Shown here piece by piece: positions 13,385 to 25,700 of a stretch of DNA of 64,000 nucleotides. The stretch's first letter is position 1. Each line of letters begins with the position of its first letter. Source of the stretch: Pelargonium tetragonum (Eukaryota > Streptophyta > Magnoliopsida > Geraniales > Geraniaceae); assembly GCA_036897445.1 (NCBI GenBank), contig JAYMTL010000051.1:55564-119563 (forward strand). The letters run 5' to 3'. The position numbers and the translations under genes were made by a program. The notes beneath the pieces were generated by a model. That model saw nothing but the letters and a program-made list of their open reading frames with translations, ran no database searches and was not told the DNA's origin.

Positions 13385-14240
13385 ACTTTTTAGCCAGTTA
13401 AGTAAGAGGTTGTAAGTTGTCAAATGAAAAGTTAGCAAATCTAAGTGTAAAAAATCTCTGCTAGAATTTCCTTACATAATGACCAGAGTAGGAAGTGATC
13501 AATCCTGTAGAGAAAGGTATTCAAAAATGTATACGGAATTTCACAATATAGGAACTGACCACTCCTATAAAAGAAGAAAATGAGACTTGAAGAAGGCTTC
13601 CTTTTATGAGTACTTCTAAAGCCCTATCCTTAATTCGTATTTGTATTCTAGCTATTTAGCTGTTTGGTTACGTGACCTGTTAGAAATACCAAGAAGTCCT
13701 TAATCTAACTTTAACATTAACCGAAGAAACTAAGTACTATATAAAAATAGGGCTTAGATTTAAGCTTTTAAAATGAGAATTAATTACTCCTTTATTTTAC
13801 TTGACTCTTGAAGTTTCAGGCTTTTTAAGGAACCTTGATAACAGTAACCCAAGTTCTGACGGATGAAATCTATAAAAAAGTAACGTACAATGCTCGAGCA
13901 ACTATCCCACTAAGATAGGCTTGTTTATCCTTTTCTAAAGCAGAAATTCTTTTCCTGTCTTGCCTTCTTGTAGTGGTATAGAGAGGGTTAAAGTTTACAG
14001 TATTATGATAGAGCATCCATACCCTTAATACACACACTTCATATGGACTCCTTTGTTACCTTTTCCTCTTTACTCGTCCCAGGCACTGCTTTTTTAGGAT
14101 TAGGGCATTTCTCTCGTTAAAGCTTATCCAAGTGAAATACTCTATATCTAAGAGAAGGACTTATTTAGTAAGGGACCCCCATGCCTTCCGTTCTAGATTC
14201 ATTTTAATTAAAGACAGCTGAATCTCTCAACCCAATCTTA

Positions 14241-14256
14241 TTAATTGCATTACCTT
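14241..14256 (-). repeat. Copy of AAGGTAATGYAATTAA motif
   Basis: On the - strand this reads AAGGTAATGCAATTAA, one base from the consensus shared with copies at 17787, 50661, 61104 and 61236. The function is unknown. Confidence 0.5.
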
Positions 14257-17200
14257 GTTTCTTTCATATTCTGATAGCGTTCCTAAGAATTTCGAAATGG
14301 ACTACAGAATGGAGACTAACCTGATTTTCTATATCCTAACTGTAGTACTCGCACTCTAGTCATAAAGATACGTATTTCTCCTAATGCACCGGGTTTTAAC
14401 CACCTTGTTTAAGTTTAATCCCGGATATACCTAACTACCAAGTCAACGGCATACGCTGAGGATGAAGGAAACCATTTTCTACTTTGGGACTCCGTAAGTG
14501 TAGCTTTTTGAGTGTTAATACTATAAGATCTCTACCAGGACTCTTTGGCTTTGCTTTTTTCTAAACTTTTAGTTTCCTAGGCCAGCTTCCTCTCAAGGGT
14601 TAGGAATAAGAATCCTCTAAAAATGAAGGCAAACTCCGTATAAAATCTGTATGACAAGGGAAATACTCCAAGGAATACCTGGCTTAAGGAAAAATTTTTA
14701 TTTACAATTTAAGATGCCCAAGAACTCGCAGATAATTGCTTAGTGGTATACTAGTTTATAACCTTCGCCTTAATACCCTTTTAGTAAGAAAATGAAAAAC
14801 CTCTCAGTGCCATAAAGCCCTTTATATAAGGAGCTTTTCTCAAGTATGGGGTCCTTTTTCTAATAATTAAATGCAGGGTTCTTTTATTCAGTATAGGATG
14901 TAGGTCTAATATACCAAAATTTATCCAAAGGAAGAAAATAAGCCCCTTTATACTAGAATCCCTGGTAGGATTGGTGGTGTAGTTAGTAAACTCTGAAGTA
15001 AATAAATAGAAGTCAAAAGATACAAAACAAAAAGGGGGGTTATTTCACATATAAGATATAGAAAGCGCAAAACATCTATAGAAGCTCTAATATTTCTAGT
15101 AAGCCCTTGAGAAAAGGGGTTCGTGGCATAGGTTCGAAAAGCCCTGCCCGAAAAAAATCTTTAAAAGAAATATTCGTAAACTAATCTACTAAGGGCACTC
15201 ACGTCTAATAAAAGAACCCTAAACAAAACACATCTTTAAATCCCTTAAGCAGGATAAGTCCAAAAGTCGTTTATGCAAAGTTCGAGACTTTTTCTATATA
15301 AAGGGATTCCAAGGCGCCCTTAATATCATTAAATACGTTGAGTTTGGCTCCTATATACCCCGATCCGACTACAACCAGGGTTACCGCATTTTAATCTACT
15401 AATACAAAATAAAAAACTGAGTCTAACTAAAAAAAGCTCTATGAACGAAGTCTTTATCAAAGCAATTAAAACATCTCTGAAAGTGTTTCGGGAAGGCGGT
15501 AGGACGAGAGGTAGAAAACTCCTCTTTAGTCTTTAGTCTTATAAGTGAAACTTGGTTATCGACGGGTAGCGTGGTCTAAGGAGGTTCGTTTATGAGCAAC
15601 TGCTGCACAAAAAAGAAGCCCCGAAAAAGGCCTTTGGCAGAAGGTACAAATAAACAAGAGTAATCAGTCTTTTTGCTTCACACTAGCAGGGTTACTACGA
15701 CACAAGAATCTGAAACTAAAATTTTAAGTTTTTTAAGTTAGTTTTTTTTATCTTAGTTAGCTAAATTTATATAGGAATGCTTAGGAGTACCTATAATAGA
15801 TTAAAGGAAAAAGAGAATCTGGTATACGGCCTTAGCTTGGGTCTTCCTTATAAAACGAGTTATCAAACAAAAAGGTTCTGTAATTATTTTGTGTAGTTCG
15901 ATTTGAACACAGATACCAATCTAAGGGAGACTCGAGAGCTGCTCAAAACATACTAAAAAAAGAAATAGGAGGACTTTAGGATTTCCTTTTTATACTTTAT
16001 AAGGTTTGCAATAAAAAAATCTTATAAAACTCCTATAAACTCTATTTTATAACTTCCTAACTCTTAGTTAAAAATCCTTACCTTATTTCTCAATGCCTTT
16101 AAAGAGAATAAAGTAGTTCCCCACAACACTTATGACTAAGAAATCTATCTCCTTATTTTCATAATTGACTTATCTTTATTACCAAACTCCTAAGGTAAGG
16201 TTTCCCTTCTTTGTTAACTTATAAGAGTGGGGTATATAAATTTCTAATACCTTTTTTAGAAGATAGATACGAGATACTACTAGAACCCTTAAACCTTGCT
16301 TTTAAATACTTGTAAAGTCTAGCAAGCTTAACTTTATTATTTATTACTAGAATTTCCTTTTTTTGGGACTGGCAACAAGGGAAGTAAGAACGCCGACAAT
16401 AATTTCACTCTACTGCTTTGTTTACAAGCTTTCGGATTCTCGATAATAAAGATACTTGGAATAGAACTAAAACTAAGAATTTAATGGAGTAAATAAAAGA
16501 GGAAAGAATATCAATGTATTGCTTACTTATTCTGGGCAGTCCTAATCTGTATAGTTCTGTTTCGTTAAGAAAGAACCACCTTTCAAAGGAGAGAAGGGGT
16601 TTATAAAGAAATAGTAAAGCTAAAGTGGGCCTTTTCTGTATCCCTTAATACTCGTTTCTGAAAAGCAAGTGATGAAAATGATATATGAAAAGTTGACTAT
16701 AAAAGACTAAAAGAGCGTATCTAAACAAGTGATAAAGGATTCTAGCTTGATAATTACTTAAGCCTAAAGTCTTTTTTACTTATTTTGATTCCTGAGAATA
16801 AAGTAGCTATTAAGGAATTTCCAGTCCAGTAAGTAAAGAAGGAACAATGCAAGCTCCTACTGTTTAAGCTTTCAAGAGTAGGGACTCTCTAACAAGGGAA
16901 CCACTAACAAAATTCTAATCTTCTTTTTTTAGTTAAGCTGCTCTAGAATCAGAAGGCCTTTTGTAGCTAAGTGTTTACCTGTATTTGGATTTATTGGATC
17001 CTTAACAAAACAAGTCTTCAAGCAGGCGAATATAGTCCTTGTAAAGTTTAGTACTAGTCTTGGATCTTTCATTTAGGAAGGAAATCCCTTACTAAAAAAC
17101 AAGCCAGCCTCTCCTTCTATAAATAATCTTCCCTGTTATCCTGAAGAGCTGAAAAACTCTGACCCCCTTTAAGTTAAGGAAATAGTTTTATCCTAAGAGG

Positions 17201-17786
17201 GGCTCCCCTAAGTAAAGACTATCTAGAAAGGCTTAAGATAACGAATCTATATCCATTTGAAAAAAGAGTCTAAGGAAACTAACTTACCCCTTTTTGTATT
17301 TATACATTTCTATTAGAATTCAGACTTTGTTTGCTAGAATCTCTGAAGAAGCTAGACTCTTTACATTTCTTTCTTATATTTAGTGGACTTTCTTTATAAA
17401 TAGAATAGAAACTTTCAATCCTAGATGTGCTTAACTGGACTATTTAGAGGATCTTCATCATGGTTTAGTTCTTCTGTGTAAGCCAGTTCTGGTGTATTAG
17501 AAAATGTATTCCTTAATAGTATTGGTAATTTGGATAACATAAACCGATTCGTTCTTAGCTTTATCATCTTCCTAGCCGAACTCTATTATAACTAATCAAG
17601 ATCCTTTAAAAGAATAAGAATACAGTCTCTCTGACTTGCTTTGAAGCCTGCTAACTCTTTCTTTCAGGAAACACATTAATTGCAGTACCAACAAAATCCT
17701 ATAAACCCTCTCTTAATCTTACTCTTTGGTTTTGGGAGCTGTGCTCTTTGGAAGCTCGTTGTGGCTAATTAGACAGGAGTGATGCT

Positions 17787-17802
17787 AAGGTAATGTAATT
17801 AA
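17787..17802 (+). repeat. Copy of AAGGTAATGYAATTAA motif
   Basis: The first 14 bases, AAGGTAATGTAATT, are identical to those at 61104 and 61236. The two bases AA follow, as at 61104. Confidence 0.55.
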
Positions 17803-18567
17803 TTGTATTCTGTTAGTCTTTCCTTGAGGATAGAAAGGGAATCTCAAATTATAGCTTTGTTGGCTAAAGGCTAACGGATTCTGAATCCTTTAGAATTTCT
17901 TATAATAAGGGAACATTCCGAGTCTTCGGAACAGAAACTTATTTCTTTCTAGAGTTTAGATATTTACTTTCTGTGTATTCTTGTCTAAACTCATATCTAG
18001 TCGATAGTACTTATCCGACCGATATATTTTAACAAAGGAATTCCAAACTAAATAGTTAAAGGTGAAGGTTCCCAGGTCAGTAATTTAGGAAATCCAACAC
18101 AATGGGCTCATACTTTACAGGCAGGATAGACACTTTAATGCAAGGAAATGTATTATAGAACATTGTGTTATTGTTTTAATTAATTTAGTGTAGCTAGGAG
18201 GTTTGTCTACTGAGTAGCTTTTTGTGTTCGATCCTGGTAAAATAGAAGGCAGGTTTAAGCTCAGTCTGGGTATGTTTATGGTAGTAAGGGTCCATGAAGT
18301 GGCATTTCAGGGGTTTCCTAGTTTTTTGGGGTTAAGGAGTATGAGAGTTAAAATAGGTTCTAAGTCTTTAAGAAACCGGGTCTTTTTTCGGTTGTTGGTC
18401 TTAGAGTGTAAGGTGGTCTATCTAGAATATAATCTTTGTACCTTAACCTCCTAAACTAGGGAGTTTACTCAGTAATAGAGATGTACTCCTATATCCTATC
18501 CTATTAAGCTTCAACACTCATTACTGATAAAGACATAACACAAGAGTAATAAAGCTTAGAAACAAAA

Positions 18568-18774
18568 CTAGTATATATATTTAATTAAACCAACTACCTC
18601 TTTAGGTGCGATAGCCCTAAGACCCCTCTTACAGATAAACTGTAAAGATGTATAAAGAACAAGTACAATAAGAAAATAACTAATTAAGAATACACATAAT
18701 ACAATAAATACATTAGCTACAAGGGTTCTAGGCCCTAGCCGGTAAAAGACTAAGAAAGATAAAGTAGGAAATCT
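18568..18774 (-). other. Start-less 68-codon hydrophobic open frame
   Basis: On the - strand an open frame runs from 18774 down to a TAG at 18570-18568 with no ATG, GTG, TTG or CTG start; it follows an in-frame TAG. The product would have a hydrophobic stretch (about residues 20-43, ending FLISYFLIVLVLY) and a basic tail containing KRGLRAIAPKEVVG. It could be an exon-like fragment, a decayed gene piece or chance. I do not recognise it. The surrounding DNA (about 18.55-18.86 kb) is unusually rich in TA steps. Confidence 0.25.
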
Positions 18775-21181
18775 CTACAATTCTGATACACCCTATATCA
18801 AGGGCTTTACGGAGTCGGCGTTAGTATTAGAGACCTCGGCAACTCCTTAACAAAAGACTTCCAAAAAAGTATAAGAAAGAAAAGGGTAGAGGATTAAAGC
18901 AAACAAGGTTTAAGTTACTATCTGGAATATCTTTTTATATTTTAGTTTAGCTACTAAGGCGCCACCTTTAAAGGCTTCGAAGTCTGATCCTTGTTTTATA
19001 AATCTCCTGAATAACCTGTCTTAGGAAGATTCTTTAGTCCTACACCTGCAGCTATATTCTAAAATTAATTGAAAAATGCGGAAAAGTATTCCCAGCTTTT
19101 AGGCCAAAAAAATCCGTTAGTCAACAATTTCTACAAGCATTCTTTTTATACCTTCTTATAGAAAGCAAGTAAGCAAAAACCTTGTACTTTATTTAAACCA
19201 TTCCATTCCTCAATATTTTAAAGTTTCACAGCTAGACGAAATCAGACTTTCTTGAAAAAGGTACCCAAAAACCAACCAAGCTTCTCCTTAGGATGACCAT
19301 AGATGTAAAATCTAAATAAACCGGAATTTCCACGAAGGCGGATATCTCTCTTATTTTTCAAAGCCATTCTATATTCTACATAAGGGATTTTATTTAATTG
19401 TAGATAATACCGACTTTAACGGCATAGCCTTCCCTTACACAAAAAAGCCTCTCCAATAGGACTCGGTAAATCCTAAGCAAATAAACAGAAAAACAGAAAA
19501 CTTCCTACTACAACCTCTCCTTGATTTATTAGATTCTTGTTTGCTAGGGTTTTTTACTCGAAATACCTAAACCTCTGTTATACGAGATTCCTTAGTCCTC
19601 ATTTTTTTATTGCTTACTAATAAAAGGCGCTTTTAGAACCTTCTCCTTTGGAATATCCAACCTATACTAAAACAAGCAGAACAAGAAACCCTATCATTCA
19701 TTTTCTTTTGTCTTGCCTAATTAGAAGTTCTAAATTTCCTGGAGTTTAGTCTCTATTACCCGTTTTGTTAAGACTTTCCCTTATCTTTCTGAGGGGATAG
19801 GGAAGATTAGCTTACTTTGTAATCAATTTCTTTTATTACTTACCCCGGGTACGGATATAGGAAAGCAACCCCTTAAGTTTTTTATTCCTTAAACTCTCTT
19901 TTAATCCCCGACACTTTTATCCAGAATAATAGGAAACCCTGAAACAGAGACCATCCTTATCTTGTTAAGCCCGCTTACATAACTCTAAAATCAGTAACTT
20001 TCAAGAGCCTTTTAGGACTTGAATCCTATAACAAAAAGAGAGAAAGCGTAAGCCAAGAAATATTCATCAAATTGCTATTTTTCTAATTTGAGTCCGTGAG
20101 ATTTCTATGCATTTTTAAGGGGCAGATTCCTCCATATTTGGAGCGCTTCCTATTGGAGAAAAAGCTATCCATAGGGTTTATATTAAAGTACTACCTATTT
20201 TTATTTACTAAAAAGAGAGCATTCCAACAGAAAGAACTTAAAAAAATTTTACAGTTAGACTTTGCATTATATCTCTTTGAGTTCTTCACATTAACATACT
20301 ATGGATGTGGATGTTCGCATTGCTGCTAATACTTGGTAGTTAATTTTAAGTTTTCTGCTCTAAAATTGCGATGTAGATGGCTCTGCATATATTTATATGA
20401 TTATAATATTGGTTCTCCATTAAAATGGAGCCTCTTATACCTTTACTTTGCATCACGATTTTCTTATCAGTAAGACAGATATCCCTAAAATACGAAAGGA
20501 TTCCTGCTTTTTAAAACCAGATTCTAGTCTTAGCTTTTTCTATTTTAGTTAGTTAGAATAACGAGATCAAGTTAACAAGAGAATTCTGTAATAGACCCTT
20601 TTATATTATAGCATAGCGAAGCATATAAAATGGATTAAAGGGTATTTCTTTCACGAATCTATATCCAAATATCTTTGTATATTAGACTTTATTTCATGGG
20701 TTCGAGATCCCTCTATCAGGAACTTTAGCTACTAAAGGATCCTAATGTAGTACCCATTGTTTCAATTTGCGAAGTTTTGTTAGAGCCCTTCTTTTGTCAT
20801 AAAGCTAATCTAGAAGTTACATTATGGGTTTCCTTGGAGCCTCTGAATATTCTATTGCATTGCCATAAGCGAACTGCAGTGATTAATACCTTATTATTTT
20901 GTAGAAGCTGAGTAAGTATTTAACAACCAACAGAATAAATAAAATAAGGAAATTCATAAAAACCCGATATTTCAATGAAGCCGGAGTCCTAGCTTACTAG
21001 TTATATATAATAAACAAACACAAGAAGTATAAAAACTGTGGATTAGTCTAAATCCTTAGGTTCGGAACCTATTTCTTGTATTGACATTACTAAATCTTTT
21101 CCTGTGGTCAAGGCTTATAAGGACTAACCCCTACAAATGAGTAAAAAACCTTTCAAGTTGTAAGCCTTTATTTAATTGGAT

Positions 21182-21202
21182 CCTAGAAATGCTTTTTCTA
21201 GG
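21182..21202. repeat. Perfect hairpin, 8-bp arms
   Basis: CCTAGAAA at 21182-21189 and TTTCTAGG at 21195-21202 pair perfectly around the loop TGCTT. It has no adjacent recognised gene. Confidence 0.6.
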
Positions 21203-22685
21203 GTGAAACTAAGAATTTTGGTTTTAGGTCTAGAGGACTCAGCAGGACCCGCTTTTACGAGATATCTAAAAGTCGGAAGGGTTTAGGAATAGCTCCACAA
21301 AGTAATAACAGAAAAAGTTGTGTTCTTCACAAATGAGAAATTTAAGAATAAATTACCTCGGTCGGATTTACCAAAAAAAATCTTATTAAAAAAGTATAGT
21401 TATAGTTGTCGATTTATTTATAACATATCCATCCTTCTAAAACCAAGATAGGAAACCAAGGATTAAGGCAGCACCCTATGGAAATTCTTTTTAAATCGGA
21501 TTGGAATTGTCATTCAGCTATAACTGCGATGCCAGGTAAGATATCCTTTAGCGTATTCCTTTCTAAACAAATTTTTGACTTCGAACAGTGTTACTCGTAT
21601 TTAGGCAACCCCCCGTACCATCCTGGAAAATTCTATTACAGAATTGCTAGAATCAGGAGCTCCTTGAAGAATATACACTTTGTAAAAAAACTTCCCTTAA
21701 TTCATTCGGGTATGCGGCTTAACTCCATTTTTAACTTAGGTCTCTACTTAAGTTTACTTTATTAAAGCATTATCTTAGAACTCTAAAACTAAGGGTTTCT
21801 AAAAAGTAGCTTATTTATGAATAATTAGACTCCCGTGGAAAACTTACGACTTCCCACACTCAAAGTAATCCGGATTCCCTTTTAGTAATAAAATGAGGGA
21901 AACTTTAATATATTAGATAACAAACTACAAAAGGAGCGTACTTTCAACTCTTAGGAATCCCGGATATAGAACACTTAGAAGACGATTTTCTTACCCTGCA
22001 GTCAATGAGACACATAATTTTTTTGTTTTTAAAACTTAATCTTAGCTAGTCCACGAATAGATAAATACTGACATAAGTAACAAATAACTGCGGCTTATTC
22101 TCGGAAACCCTCATAATGTTTGGTAGAAATCCTAGTATCACTTCTAAAATAAAAGGGACTCAAACTAAATGAAATGTTTAAGGTATACCGAAGTGTATAG
22201 TTCAACTTCTGGATAGAAATTCCTAGCTTCCACGCTTTAGTAGTTAAAGAGAAAGTGCTCTAATTACATATACATATATAGGTTATCCCACTAAACTTAT
22301 GAATATCAAAAATGAATACAAATTCTGAGCATATCTCTCTCACTATGTTCAAATGGGGACCCGAGTAAAGTATACCAAAAGTGGTAAAAACCCGATTTTG
22401 ATATTGGCACGCATTCGATTCCTTTTACTGTAATATTAAGGATTAAGGGGTGATCCGGAATTATATGAATCCTTTAGTATATCTAAAGTATCTTATACTC
22501 TTGTAAGGATAAAGAAAAAATTTTATATAAAACTGCAAAAGAAATTACACTCAAATAAAGATTTTTAACCGGGCAGCTATAGATACGATTTAAGGCACAA
22601 GACCCCTGTTATTATCATTTAAAGAGGAGAGAAAGATTGTATAAGGTACTAACGCAGAGAAGGGGGTGTATATTGTTAATAAATG

Positions 22686-22709
22686 TGTATAGATCCTTTA
22701 TAATACCCA
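22686..22709 (+). repeat. 24-bp dispersed repeat, copy 1
   Basis: This matches 49214-49237 at 22 of 24 positions in the same orientation (core TGTATAGATCC.TTAT.ATACCCA). Looser similarity continues downstream in both copies (…CTT…TTTTG…GACTTA). It may be a short relict of a diverged larger repeat. Confidence 0.5.
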
Positions 22710-25700
22710 CCAACTACTGCTGCTTATGCTTACTCTTTTGACTTAGGCTTAATTTATTTACTTGTTTCTTTTTATTACTTAGCTGTTTGTTATTCTATTG
22801 AGCTATCCGTATCTTTTTAGTCTGTAACTCTGTATACTACATACTACTATACCTCTCTTAGTTAGTCGGATTAGGATTAGTAGGAGGAGCTTTACTGTTA
22901 ATGGGGGTTAGCCCTGTACCTGTCTTACTGTAGCCTATGTTACCTAGACTTACTTATTTGTAGCTTTTGCTATAAACGCCCTTATACTGGGACTGCGGGC
23001 TCTGCAACGTGAAGAAACTCCCTCAGTAAGCCGCGGAATCTCTATTCTTTTCACAGAAACTCTGAGTACTTTCGCTTTAATATAATTCATTTTAGTTAAG
23101 CTCCAAGGAACCGGCTTTCTAGTTGTTTAGTGAATAAAAACTCTTTCAATTGTTTAATTATTACTTAGTTTTGCAAAAACTCTAGTCCAACGTTTAAGCA
23201 GCCGTGCTTTAATATGAGAGCTCTTACTAAAAATCAAGGTATTCTATTTCCGCCTAAAAAGTTTTTGACTAGGCTGGACTGTCTAAGAGAGCCGACTAAA
23301 TAAAACCAATTTAACTAATTTAGAGAATAAGTTTCATTGAGATTAAAGGAGCGTACAAGATAGGGAGGTAACCCCTTTTAAGAGGTACTGCGCAATAGCC
23401 AGAAGCTCGAGGAAAGTAAGTAATGAAAGTGGGCAATATTTATTACTGTAAGTCCTCCTAGAGCAAAGCAAAGAGAGTTAGAGTAGGAGCCCGGATTCGA
23501 ACCCGCAGGTATAACACTGAAAAGTTAGTGCAACACAATTGTAATTCTAAACTTTTTCGGCATATTATCATTATATATAGTTTATTAGAGAGGGTTTACT
23601 TACTTAAATAAAGGGAAACCAAAACATCTATATACTCCTTAATTCACTCGGTTTTCATTTTCAAACTTTTGGAGATCCTTACAATATGAGAAACTTAAGT
23701 CTTGCCCGGTTCATATAAAGACTGCTATTTATGCTCGGTTTTAAGTAAAACGTATTCTAAGGGTGTTTTCACCAAACTAAATTTTAGGGGTTGCTCCTTA
23801 CTGCATTTTTCCGTTAGCGACTCCATTTAAGAAACCCTCGGGGCTGGATTAAAGCTTTTTGTCGCTAATAAATTAGCTTTTTCGAGTGAGTTAAGGTAAG
23901 GAAGGGAAAGCGCATTTTCCAAAAAATCTTGCATTCTAAGGCCCTCATTGAAATCACTTACTGTCTTATAGTATAGGTAAGCGGCAATTTGAGGGTTTTA
24001 TTCTTTATTCTTAATGTGAAGGTATTCCTAAAAAAACAGAAAACTTTATTATAGTGAGTAAATAAATAGGGTTCACCAGAGCTAGGAGGCGCTTAAAACT
24101 TTTAGTTTTTTTATTAAAGAGGGCTCGTGGGCTCAGTTAAATGTAGGCTACTAACATAAGATAAAGAGAGCCTCCCTTCGAAATGCTATGTTTAACCGTA
24201 GCTTGCAAATTCTAATGGAAAGGGTATACATTTATACTAGGTTTATATTATAAACCGGATTCTTAAAGTCTAAGATAGCAAGGCAAACCAAAAAGGAGTT
24301 GTAGTAGGTCTTGTTAAGCTCAGGAAAAGGCTATAAAACTTAAGACATTAGCCGCAGTCTACTTACACAACAACCTGCCCAGTGTCGGAATTACTAATGA
24401 GTCCCTTTTTCTAACCTGTGCCAAAAAAGTCTTGAGTGGTAGTAATCGGGATAAACTTGAATGAGAGAATTTGCCACGCTAGAACTTCCATAAAGTGTCT
24501 TGACATTCGGTTGATAGGAATCTCTGTAAAAGGTTTTAGTTGTGCTTTGGTTAATAAATTAAGAAAAGGGGCGAGTCAATTTATGAGGCTTGAGTAAAAA
24601 ATCCGGGGTCCTCTATTAGTTACTGGCGTATACTTATACCATGAGACTTCATTTTTTACGTTCTACCTAAAGCGACCCTAGCCCTGTGATAAAGCACCTA
24701 CTTTTGCGATAGGCACACAAGGGTTCAAACCTGTCGATTTTCAATTATAACTAAGTTACAACCCTGCTCAGAGCTTTTCTACTATTTTATATATAAGAAA
24801 TTTGACGGGTTTTACAGGAAAAATCTATTTCATTTTAATAATAAAGTGGGGAAGTTCTTTTGGAGCTCTCTAAAACTGAAAAAGACTTTTACTAAGCTCT
24901 CGGTTTAGACTTAAGTAAGAAGAAGTCTAGTAAATAAACAAAGAGACTCAAGTTTTCTACTCTCTTCAAAGGGATTTTCTAAAGTTTCTTGCCTAGTTAT
25001 TAATTAAAAGAGCATGCTAAGATAAGAGATTCTTTCTTTACTTTAAATTCTAAACAGGAGTTCTCGGAATATCGAAAATGAAATATGTAAAAGAATTTGA
25101 CTTAGGACACTTTTTAGCCGAGGATTTCCCTCTTTCTTAAACAAGGAATGGGTTTGAACAGGAAGGGTTAATGTATGTTCTCTGGACTTCATTTTTATGT
25201 ACATTTAGTACACAAGAATAGCGACAAAGCTAATAGTAGGTTTCCCTTTTCTGAGTTTAGTTTTCGGGCAATTCTAGATCTTTACAAGTAAGGACAGGCC
25301 CTGTCTTCTAAGTAAGATAAGTAGCAGAGAATGAGAGATTTTTGCAAAAAATTTAGAAAGCCGACGACAATTTCTAATATAGGTCTAATATAGGGTTTCA
25401 TCTGTTTAATTATACAGGGGCAGTCCTCATTAAGGAAATTCTATTAGCATCTTTCTAAGGAGCTCAACAGCTGCCCTAGGCGTGTACTCTAGAGAATTCC
25501 GGTTAATTACTAATTCCTATCTACACTCAGGGGTTTTTCCAGTAACTTTAGTCGATACAACACCTTGTTACTTATTAGTTAAACTTTGAGGAGACTTTTA
25601 GAGTATAGTTGTAAAATACTACAGGGCTTTCTCTGAGAGGTTTTTTTTAATCCCTTAACTTTGCTAGTGTAATTTGTTAAAGATGTTTAATGAATCTAAG

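Larger units (their letters stand above)
13385..22685. other. Unassigned stretch downstream of ccmFc
   Basis: No gene is recognised. ATG frame 21478-21765 (95 codons, +) and GTG frame 18224-18454 (76 codons, +) match nothing I know. Items of interest inside, listed separately, are motif copies at 14241 and 17787, a start-less hydrophobic open frame at 18568-18774 and a hairpin at 21182. Confidence 0.55.

Noticed and set aside
13491-13577. Imperfect 26-base duplication after ccmFc (13491 and 13551).
   Set aside because: There are about 7 mismatches in 26 with no extension; it is not separable from chance in AT-rich DNA.
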